Assembly: GCF_949628215.1 (NCBI RefSeq) | Contig: NC_134276.1 | Location: 131,254,125 to 131,318,124 of the forward strand | Length of the DNA: 64,000 bases | From: Phalacrocorax aristotelis | Taxonomy: Eukaryota; Chordata; Aves; Suliformes; Phalacrocoracidae | Direction: 5' to 3' | Shown here: positions 1-10,700 of the stretch, piece by piece | How positions within the stretch are numbered: position 1 is the stretch's first letter | Layout of the letters: each line of letters opens with the position of its first letter | Translations under genes and position numbers: made by a program | The notes under the pieces: model-generated | The model's database searches: none | What the model was told of the DNA's origin: nothing | The model's input: only the letters and a program-made list of their open reading frames with translations

Positions 1-547
1 GTGCAGGGAGTGATGTAACTGTAGCCTGAAAGACCAGTAATACACAGGAAAAGTGTCTGTCTATTGCGTGACACTAGTAAGAATCAAGGAGAGACCACGC
101 ATCCCACTTCAGGTGTCCAAATCTGACAGACCATGGCTAGCCCACACTTTCATTTTTCATCTGGGAAGTATTGTGAACCTGCAGGTGGCAAGGTTCACTC
201 TCAACACTGCAGGCATGGTGGTACTCCAGAACTACAAGGCACTGTAAGGCATTAAATAGGGCATAGCAGAGGCAAAGCCTGGGGGAGGAGAATCTTCTTT
301 GTGAGCAGTGTGTGGTGGTTTTGTGGGTTGTGTGTTAGCATGTGCCTGTTAGAGAATGACACAAGAAAGACCAGCACTGACAGGCAAAGAGAAGTAAACT
401 CCATAGGCAGTGGTGGTTAGCACCAGAGTTAGCAGTGCTAGAAAGACAGAGCTCCTGAGGCAGAGCAGAACTAGCCTGGATCTTGAGATTTTTGCACACC
501 TCTACCGAGCATGTCTAACCGAGACACCTTTCTTCTTTCTGCTTTAG
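1..547 (+). other. WDR3 intron, 3' part
   Basis: No exon found. The preceding WDR3 exon, which should end in the residues before FFLSLYGH, is not here. The interval ends in a clear polypyrimidine tract and acceptor at 536-547. Confidence 0.7.
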
Positions 548-604
548 TTTTTCCTCTCTCTGTATGGACACAAGCTGCCAGTGCTGTGTATGGACATCTC
601 CTCT
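548..604 (+). CDS. WDR3: WDR3 exon W1: start of a WD40 blade
   Basis: The exon follows a pyrimidine-rich acceptor (ttctgctttag) and ends at a gtaagt donor. It reads [19 protein letters not shown], the GH-to-D part of a WD40 repeat, in phase 0 at both ends (19 codons). It is the leftmost exon I can support. Confidence 0.93.
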
Positions 605-3600
605 GTAAGTATCATTAGGGCTGTGTGTTAGGTGGGACCGTGGTGATCGGGATGACTGTGAGAACCTCTGCTGGCAGTAAGGCCTCTAGGGCAATGCTTT
701 CTTGTCACCTCCTTCCTCTCAACTTAGCAGTTTCTTGATGGGACACAGCAAGCCCCTCTTTATCCCACAGTCATGGGAGGGGTCGTGGAGTAGTGGTTGT
801 GACAGAACTGAACAGGGCATTTTGTGAGTGAGTGGAAATCAAAATGCTGCGGTGGTTCCCTATACTCTTCTTAAGAAGCACAGCCTGCTCTCTGCTACAG
901 TTACTGTGTGAGAGAAACCTGAATTCTTCGTTAGTGGCAGCAGAGAGCAAGTGCTGAGGTGGAGCAGCCTCTTCATGCCTGTTCATACTTGGGCTGCATC
1001 TTGCTCTGGGCTGTCCTTGGAATGCAGCTCATTGAAAGCCAAAAATGTCCAGATACAGCTAAGGTCTTAAGTGCCTGCAGAGGCTCAGAAAAAAGCCAGG
1101 ATGCTGGCAGTGGGCTGTGCCAGTACCACAAGCATGGGCCACCCTGATGAGAGGAGGTGCAGGGATCAGGAGTGCATGTTTCAGGAGCCAGGTATGTGAC
1201 TACTCAACACTACTTAGTCACTGGTTCAGCAGCAATTCCTCATGGGGCTGCCAGCCAGCTTCCCACACCCTCCTCTTTGTTGCTCTGTAGGATGGGACTC
1301 TAATTGCAACTGGCTCTGCTGACAGGAATGTGAAGATTTGGGGCTTGGATTTTGGGGATTGTCACCGCTCTCTCTTTGCCCACGATGACAGGTCAGTCAA
1401 ATCCTACAGCATCTCTGGGCTGTGGGCTACCTTATCTCCAAGGGGTTGTGATACAGCAATAACCCTTTTGTCCAGCATAGGATGGGGGAGGTCTGCAGTG
1501 TTCTCCAAGTGGGTGAATTTGAGCCTTTTTCTCTTCCAGTGTGATGTATCTGCAGTTTGTGGCAAAGTCCCATCTCTTCTTCACAGCTGGGAAGGACAGC
1601 AAGATTAAGCAGTGGGATGCAGATAAATTTGAGCACATCCAGACACTGGAGGTAGGAAGTTGTGGAGGCTGTTAGAAGGAAGCATTATCCCTGCATGAGC
1701 AGCACTTCCCTCAGGGGCTGGGAGCTGGGTGGTGGTCGTGTCTTACCTCTTCTGTCTACCATGCAGGGGCATCACCAGGAGGTGTGGTGTTTGGCTCTCA
1801 GTCCCAATGGAGACTATGTGGTGTCAGCATCCCATGACAAGTCCCTGCGCCTCTGGGAAAGGACGAGGGAGCCACTTGTTTTGGAAGAGGAGAGGGAGAT
1901 GGTAAGAGCTGCATCCTTCCTTCCTGTCAGAGACAACTTTCAGACCTGTTTCTTCCTCAGAAGGCACATTCTTCATTTTTCACTGTAGAAGTCTGGCTCC
2001 ACGCTTGGCAGGCTTCTTCATTAGTAACTGCAGCCTGGTGTTGAGGTGCCCAGGGTTGACTGGCATTTCTGCATGATGGGGCTGTGGCCTGAGCTGTCTG
2101 GAGACAGCACTGGAGATGTTGCCTGTGCTTGCCTGTCTGTACTGCATTAGCCTGGCTAACTTGCTCTATGTTTTGCTCCTCTCTTGCTTCCCAGACTTTC
2201 CTCTATAGCTGTGTTTTTCTACAGGTCTGTTGGCTACAGTCTTTGGCCTTCTCGTATTCTCTTGTGCTCTTTTCAACTCAAGTGTGCTTTGGAGGCAGTT
2301 CAGCAGGTGACTGCTGTGGGGAGTGATGGAGAGCATCACTCTGGATGGAGTGTCTGGATGGAGAGTCTGCTCCTGTTAAATGCAGTTTGGTTTTATTTCT
2401 TCTTTTCCAACTGTGAGAGGTCCATTCTGTCTCAGGAGCAGACCCCAGAGCTCAGGGATACTGGAAGAAGCCCCTTCTACTCCATTTGAGTGGGATCCAT
2501 ATTGTGTGGGATCAGACTCACAGAAGGTCTTCATCAGGAAGATAACTAAGGGTCTCTAGTCCAACCCTTTGCTCACTGCGTGATAACCTTAAAGCTGTAT
2601 CAGGCTGCTCAGAGACTTGTCTTGATACATGAACATCTCCAAGGAATGAGATTTTCTAGGCTGTCTGAGCACCTGTTCCAGTGCTGAACCACCCTTGGGT
2701 TTGGCAGATGCACTTGTTTCACATATCCAGTTGGAAATTCCCTTGGAACAATTTGTAACTCTTGTCTTTTCACTATATCCCTCAGAGGAGTCTGGCTCTG
2801 TCTCCCCTTTTTAAATTGGTTCTCAAACCACAGTGGGGGAAGCATTTAGAAACATGTGCAGAAGCAGGAGTGGATGAGAAACCTGCAATTTTTTTTTTTT
2901 TTTTTTTGTCGCAGCCTGTTTGCAGAGAGCTGAGATGACCCATAGGCAGCATCTTGATGGCCAGTAGTTGGTGTGCTAGGAATGATGGTGGCAAAAGGAG
3001 AGATGGAGATAGCTCCTTTTACAGATGCCAGAAAAATGTGATTTGGGTGAAATTTGAGTATTGAGATGGGCATGAATGCACCAGTAGTGAATTGCACACT
3101 GGTGGGGCCCTATTTGTGTGAGAGATGCCAGACAGGAGGCTCTTCCCTCTTGCAGGCTAAGACAACCCTGGGACTTTTCTAAACTTGTTTCTTCTGTGCC
3201 ATGTGCCAGGTGGAAGGCCTGGTGCTGAACTGCTGTTGTCTGTGTCTCAGCTTTGTGGGCTGTCTAAGGGCTGTTCCTGCATCCAGACAGAGACCTTGAT
3301 TTCTTTCTGGGAGATTCCAGAGTTCTCCGTGGGGTTGGGATCAGGGACAGTTGGGCATTTTGCACTGGCATTGTTGATCTCTGCTGATTTGTACTGGTTT
3401 TGCAATGGGCTGCATGAAGCTGCAGGCTCCCTTGCTCAACCAGTATGGAACGGACTTGTACCCTTGCTTGCTGCCTGCTCACCTGTGTTAATATGTTGTG
3501 TTCTCATCCACTGTAGCAACGAGAAGCTGAATATGAAGAGAGCGTGGCGAAGGAAGAGCAGCCTGTGGTGAGTTGCACCATCTGAGTGTGTGTCAGTCTG

Positions 3601-6600
3601 ACTGTACAGAGTCTGGAATAACTGTAAAAGGCATAGAAGAAGTGTCATAGAGGACTGTTTTTTTTGTTGCTTTGAGGAGGTGCAGGGGGTAAGGTGCAGC
3701 TGAAGCTGTGGTTGCCCCATGGTGCAGATGACTCTGGTACTTCCTATAGACAACTTCAGGAGTGTGCATGGAGCTGGCCAAACTGCTACCCAGTAGCTGT
3801 GGATGCTAAAACCTTGCTGTGCTGTTGCCCTTCCTATCTCATCTCCCCAGTTCATGTCCACACCAGCTCTGTACCAAGGCTGGGCTGCCTTCTGACAGCT
3901 GCTTCTAGGTCCACATAGTGCAGGACAAGTGGGGAAGCCTGATCCCTCTTGCTCAGATGCTTGGATTGTGTTGTCGATAGTTTTGACGTGGATTGGATTA
4001 CTCAGTCTCTGTTGGTAGAACAAGAGCTGTGTTTACCCTTCCTCCCAGGGCTCAGTGTTAGCATGGTGCCTCTGTTCCTGAGGAAGAGCTGTGCCCTTGG
4101 GAAATCCTGTATTTCCCCAGATAAATGACCATTTCAGGGAATGGAGCTGATGGATTTTCTTAGCATGGAGTGTGATAGGATGCAGGGGGCGCCTATGTGT
4201 ATCAGCTGCTACTGGAGAAAGCTGCAAACTCTGTATTTTGTAGGTGGCTGGAGAGACGCAAGGAGAGACGGGGCTGGCAGGAAAGAAGACTATAGAAACC
4301 ATCAAAGCGGTAAGATTGTGTGGGTCCCCCAGCATTGTTTTGTGCCTTATCAATCTCACGAGGAGGGTGGCTGCCACAGGGTTGGAGCATCAGTTTGAAT
4401 AGAAGTAACCTGTGCTGTCACATAAGGGCAGAATTGCCCCTGCCTCCAAGAGCAGTCTGTCCGGCTCCATGGCCAACAGGGAGGGGTCTGACTCTGGAGA
4501 CTCACCCACCAGGAATTATCTCCTCCTGAGATCTCTCCAGCGAACAAGGTGTGAGGTTTCTGTAGATATTCAGGCTGCAGATTTCTCTGCCTGTCATGTG
4601 TGGGAGTGACAGGGCTGCTCTTGCCCTTTGGGTTTTGCAGCCCAAAGGAGCCCAAGGTAGCTGGATGTTCTCTAGGCAGCAGGCCTCCTTCCCAGGGGCT
4701 TCCCTGTCCCATGGGCATCTGTGGCAGGTGGAAATTTATTGCAGTGCCTAAGGTGGGAGGTATACCAGGAAGGTGTGGGGGTGGGTAATTTCATGGCCAC
4801 AGATTTCAACAGTCTGGTGCTCTTGTAAATACAGAGGAAATCCTCAGTCTGAATACTCAAAATGCCCTGACCTTGGCTTGTGCCTTGAAGGGGCACTGCT
4901 TGCCTGGGGTGTAATTCAATGTCAAGGCAACAACTGAAGCTGCACCGGAGAGCATGTGGGGCAGTGGGGGGAACGTGGATGGTGTTTGACATCTTCAGGA
5001 CAGGACTGATGTGCTCAGAGTAGTGCTGCAGTGTGGGGTAGGGGTTACCTTTCTGAGTGAGATGATATGTGATGCTCCGTGTCAGCCCTCCTGCTTCGCC
5101 CTCTGTTTGTCCAGTTGGACTTGAGCTTTGCTTTGGCTTGTCTGGTCTCACTGATGTGCCGTTCTTGTGCTGCACAGGCTGAGCGGATCATGGAAGCTAT
5201 CGAGCTGTATAGAGAAGAGACGGCAAAACTAACGGAGCACAAGGCCATATGCAAAGCTGTGGGAAAAGAGGTAAAAGACTGAGGAATGTACCAGTCCCAA
5301 AGTGTGTGGGTGTTTCCTTCCAGCTCTGTCATCTGGGTGGAAAGGCTCAGCATGCAGATAAAATCAGGACAGCTGGACGTAGCAAAGATTTGCTGAAATC
5401 TTTTGGAGAACAAGATGGCACTGTGCCCTGGGGCATGGTTAGTGGTGTGTTCATTCTAACAATCTTTACATTTAAAGTCACAGTATAGGATATAACTTTT
5501 GTCCCTGGAAGAGCATGCTGCTGCACATTCATCCCAAAGCTTATTCTTTGCCTTCATCTCATCACTCCTTGCTAAATAAGGGGCTGTGATATAAGTGGGA
5601 AAAGTGACAATTAAGAACTGGAAGAAAATTCATACACGTTTGAATTAATCATATACATCTGAGAATGAGATGTATATGGCTGCAAATGAGGCCTTCAGTG
5701 ACATTCTGGGGAGGGTGGAGAGGTGTGGGAATTGCAGGAAGACACTTGAAAAAAGCTCTCTTCTACTGTGGGTTAAAGTTTTCTCTGGGAATATGCATTT
5801 GTACACACACACACACACCCCCCCACACACACCCCCCCCTCTGCCTCATTCTAACCCATTCTGTGTCTCCAGGTTCCCTTTCCTGTCAATCCCATCCTCC
5901 GTGCCTATGGAAATATTACAGTAAGTGGAATGCCCAGGCCACAGAGCCATTCTCAACTGTAGTGGGGCTGTTTGGTTTGCTGGCTGAGCTGAAAGACTAG
6001 GTCGCTGTGGGGAGGAGGGCTACTTGGTTCAACCTGAAATGAAAACTGAGCAGTTTTGCTTGTGCAAAGTTAGCACAGTTTGGGCTTTTCTTGTTTGGTT
6101 GGTTTTGTTTTACTTTTTTCCTTTTTTTTATCTTGCATATGTGTTACAAAAGTTTAACCCCCTCAGGGTTAAGCATAGCCATGATCTTATCATGTACCTT
6201 ATCATGAGCCAGCGGTTTACGATATTCTCAGAGATAGGGGAAAGCTAGTTCAAACCTTTCCTGTGCCTAAGGGCACATCTTCCCTCTGCCAGGAGGGTGC
6301 ACTTGCCATGCTATAGTATATTCCAGAGGAGCTGTGCCATATAACACAAAATACCTGAGCATCCACTGGAATGGGCAATTGAGAACCCCTGTCACTGTGC
6401 CCCTCACCATGTGACATGGGTAAGCATTTAGCCAGAGCCATTCTCTCCCTTCCTCTGTGAATATAGGCATATTTCATTGCAAGTTGAATAGACTGAAGAG
6501 GGGTAAATGAAATCCTATGGATTAGCAGCTAGCAATTTCTTTGGAGCCAGGTGATGTTTGATTGAATCCCACTGTACAGAGAATGGATTTGAACCCATTC

Positions 6601-9480
6601 CCAAGGTCCTGGAAGAATGCCCAAGTGCTAGGCCATGGGGTAAAAACACAATGGCATGTTATTACATGTCCTGTTACATGGTGAAATGGCCACAATGGGC
6701 ATTTAGTATGTCAGACCATGAACAAAAATACTTTGTGCATTGACTGTTATCCTCTTTCTTGGGAGAGACTTCCCATCTGTGCTCTGCATCTGCCAAATAC
6801 TTTCAGCAGATAAACAGGAGTAGCAGGAGATGAGATTGTATAAGGTTTTGTATGTATTTGGCTGTCTCACCAAATTTTTTATCCAGTTTGTACAACATTC
6901 ATTGAACTGAATATGAGATAATTTAGCTGGCTGACTATAAATTAGACTTTTCACAATATTTTTCATCAGTTTAGATTATTCCAAGAAGGCTGGGTTTATG
7001 TTTTGTGGAGGGATAACTTCCCAGACTGGCAGCTGATTGAAGCTGAAGGGGTTTCCTCTTTGTTATATTCAGCTTGATCTGTCCATCTCACAAGACGTGA
7101 TTGCGTGTTTCTAACTGGGTGAAATGGGCCTTAAGGCATATGATTGCGTTGGAATGTTTCTTGATATGCAGAGCTGGTGTCTCCTCTGTTACAGCCTTCT
7201 GCATATGTGCTAGAAGTTTTCAAGAAGGTCAAGTCGAGGTGAGTCCCAAGAGCCTTACTGCTGAACAGGTTTGTGATTGAGTATTGGATTTCTGGGCAGG
7301 GTCCTGGGACAGTCTCCCGTGCTGGATATGGGCAGTGCTGGGGAGTCTGGAGCTACTGTTCCTGGCAGCCACTTTTGGACCATGTATGGAATTGGGGAAT
7401 GGAAATTGTTCCTTCCATGGGGAGCGTTGGGTGAAGCCTGTGTATGTGTATGCACATGTATGTGAAGAGCAACTTGGGAATGCTGAGGAGGGAAGATTGT
7501 GTGCCTGCTCCTTGTGCCAGAAGATGTCAGCTGGCCTGGGCTCTGGTCTGTGCAGCTACGCTGTGCTTTGTGGGCAGTCACAGACCAGCAGTGATGAATG
7601 CTTAGCACAGCTTTTATACCAGAGCCTTCCTATACAGAAGTGTTTCGTGGTCATCTGTCGCAGTGTGGTGACTGAGACTAATGCTTCTGTCCCTTCGCTT
7701 TCCCCTTAGTGAGCTGGAAGAGTCTCTCCTGGTGCTGCCATTCTCCTATGTCCCTGACCTGCTCAGACTCTTCAATGAATATATTCAGCTGGGTTTGGAG
7801 GTAGAACTCCTGTGCCGAGCTTTGCTCTTCCTGCTCAAGTGAGTCTTTCATCTGCCCAGACAGACCTGCTAGTCATAGCTCAGCTGCTATTGCTGTCTAG
7901 AATCTGGACCTGAGGAAGCCCAAAGAGGGTTCTGGTCAGTAGTAGGCCTGCTGGTTCCTCTGTGCCCCTCGTGCTGGTGCATGTCATGAACTCACTTTGC
8001 GCCAGTTACGTGAACAGAGAGGTACTCCTTGCTCCTGTGCTGCAAGACAGTGCTTTGGGACAGCATGGAACTGAGGAATGTACCCCATCATCTGGAGCTG
8101 CAGGAATGGTGTTGCTTACCATGAACGCATGTAGCGTAAGAGCATGAGGAAAATTTGGGCTTTCTCATATGTCTCTGGCTCTTGGGAAGCATCTTTGGGA
8201 ATAAAGATATGGTCTCTGCAGGAGATAAGGAATCAATGCAGCCCACAGTGAGTGGTGTGTGGGAATGGACTGATCAGATGCAGAGTACTGACATGCCCAG
8301 ATGGGGTTGCTAGTCTTAATCCCCAAAGTCTCATCGGTATGAAAGATCCTGCATCAAGGCTGAAATGATGCCTTTCACTGGCACAGTCACTGTAGAGCCC
8401 GTGCCCTCAGAGAGAACCCAAGAGAGACCTTCCCCTTGAACCACTGTGTTAAAGAGAAGCTTCAGGGAATAGCTTTTTCAGATAAATCTGCCCATGTCTG
8501 GTGTATAAGGCTGATCTGGGGAGGCCTAATTTAAAAATCCTATGTCCAGAACATGCAGAGGCTCAGGAGAGGGGCTGTCTTATATTTGTAAGAACAATGC
8601 TGCAATACATCACTGCCTGCTTTGTTCCCAGGATACATTTTGGGCAGATCACAAGCAACCACATGCTGGTGACAGTGATAGAAAGTCTGAAGAAAACCAC
8701 CATCTCCAGAGTCAGTGAGGCCCGGGTGAGTGTTGCAGCCTCCACTTCTCCAAGATCTGGAATAACAGGATGGCCCAGAGTCTCGGAGCATGTGTTGTCT
8801 GTGGTGTCCAGTTGGTTCTGGGTTTGAGCCCATTTCACCTTCCTCCTGTGCAAACAGGTTGCCTTTTCCTTGTTTTTCCTGATGTGAGACTACCCAGTGG
8901 TGACCCTGTGCTCCCTCCCTCATTTACTCTAGTTTTTTTGATATACGAATTTGGGCTTTGGTTTCTAAATATGTAGGAGGTAAATAAACTCTATTTCTCT
9001 TGGGCTTTTCTGTGGGCCACTAGTTTCTCAAATAATGCAGACTGTGCATCTTCCCAGATGCAACTTCAGGTGCCTGCCAGCAACTTGTCTTTCAGAAAAT
9101 ACAGCAGATTACAGCTGCTCTTGAGAGAGAACTGTGGGGAGCAGAGTACAGGGTTGATTGTTCTACTCAGATGAAGTTTACATTTAAATAATGTTGCTTT
9201 ACTTAAATCTGTGGATTGTTTTCCTTTTATGACTTCTTAGTAGAGGGTGTGGCCAGTGCAGGACCCTTTGCTCCCTAACAAGCTTGAGATGTACCCAACA
9301 GTGTGGTGCTGGCTGTCTTTACAGGATGTGCTGGGATTCAACATGGCAGGGCTCCAGTACCTGAAGAGGGAGATTGAGGCCAAGGATGAGGTGATGTTTT
9401 TTGCTGATGCTACTGACCGTTTTGAGGAGAAGAGGAGGAAGAGGAAGAAGAAAGAGAAGATGGTTCTTGCAGTGCTCTAG
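548..9480 (+). CDS. WDR3: WDR3 (Utp12/Dip2 homologue), C-terminal 12 coding exons
   Basis: WD repeat domain 3 is a nucleolar component of the UTP-B (PWP2) subcomplex of the small-subunit processome, needed for early 18S rRNA processing. Twelve exons join in one frame: 548-604, 1291-1391, 1540-1651, 1767-1901, 3517-3567, 4244-4309, 5178-5270, 5873-5920, 7195-7238, 7710-7838, 8632-8725, 9325-9480. They total 1,086 bp, that is 361 residues plus TAG. All introns are GT-AG. The first four exons encode WD40 blades (strands ending KIWG, KQWD and RLWE). The next two are an acidic/charged linker. The exons from 5178 on encode the Utp12 domain, with the motifs ELYREETAK and [14 protein letters not shown], then a basic tail rich in RRKRKKK, a likely nucleolar signal. 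Human WDR3 has 943 residues, so about the last 38% is here. Earlier exons lie left of the window. Identification rests on continuous resemblance to vertebrate WDR3; no alignment was run. Confidence 0.96.
1291..1391 (+). CDS. WDR3: WDR3 exon W2: WD40 blade with KIWG end
   Basis: The acceptor is ctctgtag and the donor gtcagt. It encodes [18 protein letters not shown] followed by [15 protein letters not shown], a complete D-to-W strand of a WD40 repeat and the lead into the next. It starts in phase 0 and ends with AG, which the next exon's first T completes to serine. Confidence 0.95.
1540..1651 (+). CDS. WDR3: WDR3 exon W3: WD40 blade with KQWD end
   Basis: The acceptor is ctcttccag and the donor gtagga. 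It encodes [19 protein letters not shown] and then [18 protein letters not shown], the penultimate WD40 blade. It uses one base to complete the split serine codon and ends in phase 0. Confidence 0.95.
1767..1901 (+). CDS. WDR3: WDR3 exon W4: last WD40 blade
   Basis: The acceptor is ctaccatgcag and the donor gtaaga; 45 codons in phase 0. It reads [19 protein letters not shown], then [18 protein letters not shown], a textbook GH...WD-type repeat ending in RLWE, followed by an acidic helix (LEEEREM) that leads into the linker. Confidence 0.96.
2505..2800 (-). mobile_element. degraded CR1 LINE, 3' end, in a WDR3 intron
   Basis: The + strand holds the reverse complement of CR1 3' sequence in degraded form: tctctagtccaaccctttgc, then catctccaaggaatgagatt, cctgttccagtgctgaacca and tccagttggaaattcccttg. 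The element is truncated and antisense to WDR3. Boundaries are approximate. Confidence 0.72.
2889..2907. repeat. poly(T) tract of 19 bases
   Basis: Nineteen T on the + strand within the WDR3 intron, near the degraded CR1. Likely length-polymorphic. Confidence 0.95.
3517..3567 (+). CDS. WDR3: WDR3 exon W5: charged linker
   Basis: The acceptor is atccactgtag and the donor gtgagt; 17 codons reading [17 protein letters not shown]. This charged helix links the beta-propeller to the Utp12 domain. The preceding intron (1902-3516) is the longest in this part of WDR3 and holds a degraded CR1. Confidence 0.93.
4244..4309 (+). CDS. WDR3: WDR3 exon W6: linker to the Utp12 domain
   Basis: The acceptor is tgtattttgtag and the donor gtaaga; 22 codons, phase 0, containing [20 protein letters not shown]. 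The end (KKTIETIKA) matches the conserved lead into the Utp12 domain, while the middle is less conserved linker. Confidence 0.92.
5178..5270 (+). CDS. WDR3: WDR3 exon W7: start of the Utp12 domain
   Basis: The acceptor is tgctgcacag and the donor gtaaaa; 31 codons, phase 0. It encodes [18 protein letters not shown], then [13 protein letters not shown], one of the most conserved parts of WDR3 in vertebrates. Confidence 0.96.
5808..5842. repeat. CA/C-rich microsatellite
   Basis: An (AC)n run interrupted by C tracts, ending about 30 bp before the acceptor of WDR3 exon W8. Length changes here could move the polypyrimidine context of that acceptor. Confidence 0.9.
5873..5920 (+). CDS. WDR3: WDR3 exon W8
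   Basis: Sixteen codons, [16 protein letters not shown], between acceptor tgtctccag and donor gtaagt. The upstream intron end carries a CA/C-rich microsatellite only about 30 bp before the acceptor. Confidence 0.94.
5921..7194 (+). other. WDR3 intron of 1.27 kb
   Basis: Between exons W8 and W9. No exon, RNA gene or recognisable repeat seen. Short open frames here are not supported by splice sites. Confidence 0.6.
7195..7238 (+). CDS. WDR3: WDR3 exon W9
   Basis: A 44-bp exon after acceptor ctctgttacag, ending at donor gtgagt. It reads [14 protein letters not shown] and leaves AG for a serine codon split with the next exon. Confidence 0.94.
7710..7838 (+). CDS. WDR3: WDR3 exon W10: core of the Utp12 domain
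   Basis: The acceptor is tttccccttag and the donor gtgagt. It encodes [20 protein letters not shown], then [19 protein letters not shown], the helical core of the Utp12 domain. It ends with AA of a split lysine codon. Confidence 0.96.
8632..8725 (+). CDS. WDR3: WDR3 exon W11: Utp12 domain
   Basis: The acceptor is tttgttcccag and the donor gtgagt. It encodes [19 protein letters not shown], then [12 protein letters not shown], the C-terminal helices of the Utp12 domain. It starts with the G that completes the split lysine codon and ends in phase 0. Confidence 0.96.
9325..9480 (+). CDS. WDR3: WDR3 last coding exon W12: C-terminus with basic tail
   Basis: The acceptor is ctgtctttacag; 51 codons plus TAG at 9478-9480. 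It reads [20 protein letters not shown], then [19 protein letters not shown] and a lysine/arginine run, ending MVLAVL. The basic run is a likely nucleolar localisation signal. The 3' UTR follows directly. Confidence 0.97.
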   Translation, partial: DVLGFNMAGLQYLKREIEAKDEVMFFADATDRFEEKRRKRKKKEKMVLAVL

Positions 9481-10027
9481 AATTTGCTGCCCAGGACCCA
9501 GAACACCTGGATGGGGTCATGTAACCTCAGTGCTGGCCATGGAATTGTTCTTGTGGCTGAACATTTGTGGTGATGTCTGATGACTGGGACAAAGTCTGGC
9601 CCCTCCCCATGTGGTATAACCCAGCACATAACCCCAGCTCAGAATGGTTGTCTTGAGATGAACTCTCTCTAGTCTGCTGCAATTGTATGCATTTGAACTA
9701 TTTGTGAGGTGGCTGTCAAAGGCACATGCTTTTCCTCCAGCAGAACGCCCGTTAGAAATGGAGTCGATTTTCTCCTGTGGAAGAAGTCAGCTCATTCTGG
9801 CAGTGTTTTAACTGAAGGGAGTGAATCCAGCACATGGACTGCTCTTGGGACTGCGCCCTGTCCAGGGAAGACAGCTGGCAAGATTTTATCTCTCTTGACA
9901 CCTGCTGGTAGTTTGTTACAGTGCTCAGAGCCTCTGGGCAAAGGAACGTGAGTTCTGACAAAGTGTGAGAACTTGGTCTACAGCCACTTGTTTTTTAGTG
10001 GGATCGGGAAAAACATGGCTGCACTCT

Positions 10028-10033
10028 ATTAAA
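10028..10033 (+). terminator. candidate WDR3 polyadenylation signal (ATTAAA)
   Basis: ATTAAA lies 548 bp after the WDR3 stop, followed by T-rich sequence (gacaacttttttcatgg) about 35 bp later, as expected of a downstream element. It competes with the canonical AATAAA at 10158. Which one is used cannot be decided from sequence. Confidence 0.4.
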
Positions 10034-10157
10034 GGCATATTTATACATGCTTTATGAGACAACTTTTTTCATGGAGTTTTGTCCTGGTATTTCTCTAGTA
10101 AAGCCTCTATTGCCTTGCCCTGTGTGTCGGTTCTCAAGGGATTTTTTCTTTCCACTG

Positions 10158-10163
10158 AATAAA
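10158..10163 (+). terminator. candidate WDR3 polyadenylation signal (AATAAA)
   Basis: Canonical AATAAA 678 bp after the WDR3 stop, with GT-rich sequence (tgtgtgggag) close downstream. This is the first canonical + strand signal I noticed after the stop. It gives a 3' UTR of about 0.7 kb. Confidence 0.5.
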
Positions 10164-10550
10164 ATGTGTGGGAGCAAATGAAGGGGCTGCTGTCCAGGAT
10201 TGTGCTATTCCATAGAGTTGGCAGAATGGGCGTGAGAAGTGTGAGTTGTTTGCATTGTACTTGCTCGTTCTTAGAAACTGCACTGAATTGTTGCAATGTT
10301 GTACTTGTCCTGTATCAGAGCATGTGATTTCACAGTGGGGACAGTGGGGCAGGCTAAAGTGAGCACGTCTGGGTAATTTACAGCAGCACTTCATGCTGCA
10401 ATTCCAGATGGATCTTGGACTCTTTATGGAAATAGCAGTCTTTATACAGCTCTTCCAGTTGTTTCTGGGTGCCTCTGTAATTTTGTATTTGTCCAGATGT
10501 GGATGAAACTTGTGATCAAACAGCTCCGCTCAAACCTGTCTCTATCCTGT

Positions 10551-10700
10551 CCTATTCCATCTTACTCTGTCCTATTCCATCTTACTCTGTCCTATTCCAT
10601 CTTACTCTGTCCTATTCCATCTTACTCTGTCCTATTCCATCTTACTCTGTCCTATTCCATCTTACTCTGTCCTATTCCATCTTACTCTGTCCTATTCCAT
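10551..10700. repeat. perfect 20-bp minisatellite, 7.5 copies
   Basis: The unit cctattccatcttactctgt is repeated without a single mismatch over 150 bp, 390 bp past the AATAAA of WDR3. Because 20 is not a multiple of three, all + frames stay open through it and give spurious reading frames of 81 and 129 codons. Confidence 0.98.

Noticed and set aside
3436..4023. 195-codon - strand reading frame
   Set aside because: It lies across WDR3 introns and antisense over exon W5, has no recognisable protein and no splice or codon support. A chance frame.
10551..10700. CRISPR-like repeat array
   Set aside because: The copies abut without spacers and the genome is eukaryotic. It is a minisatellite.
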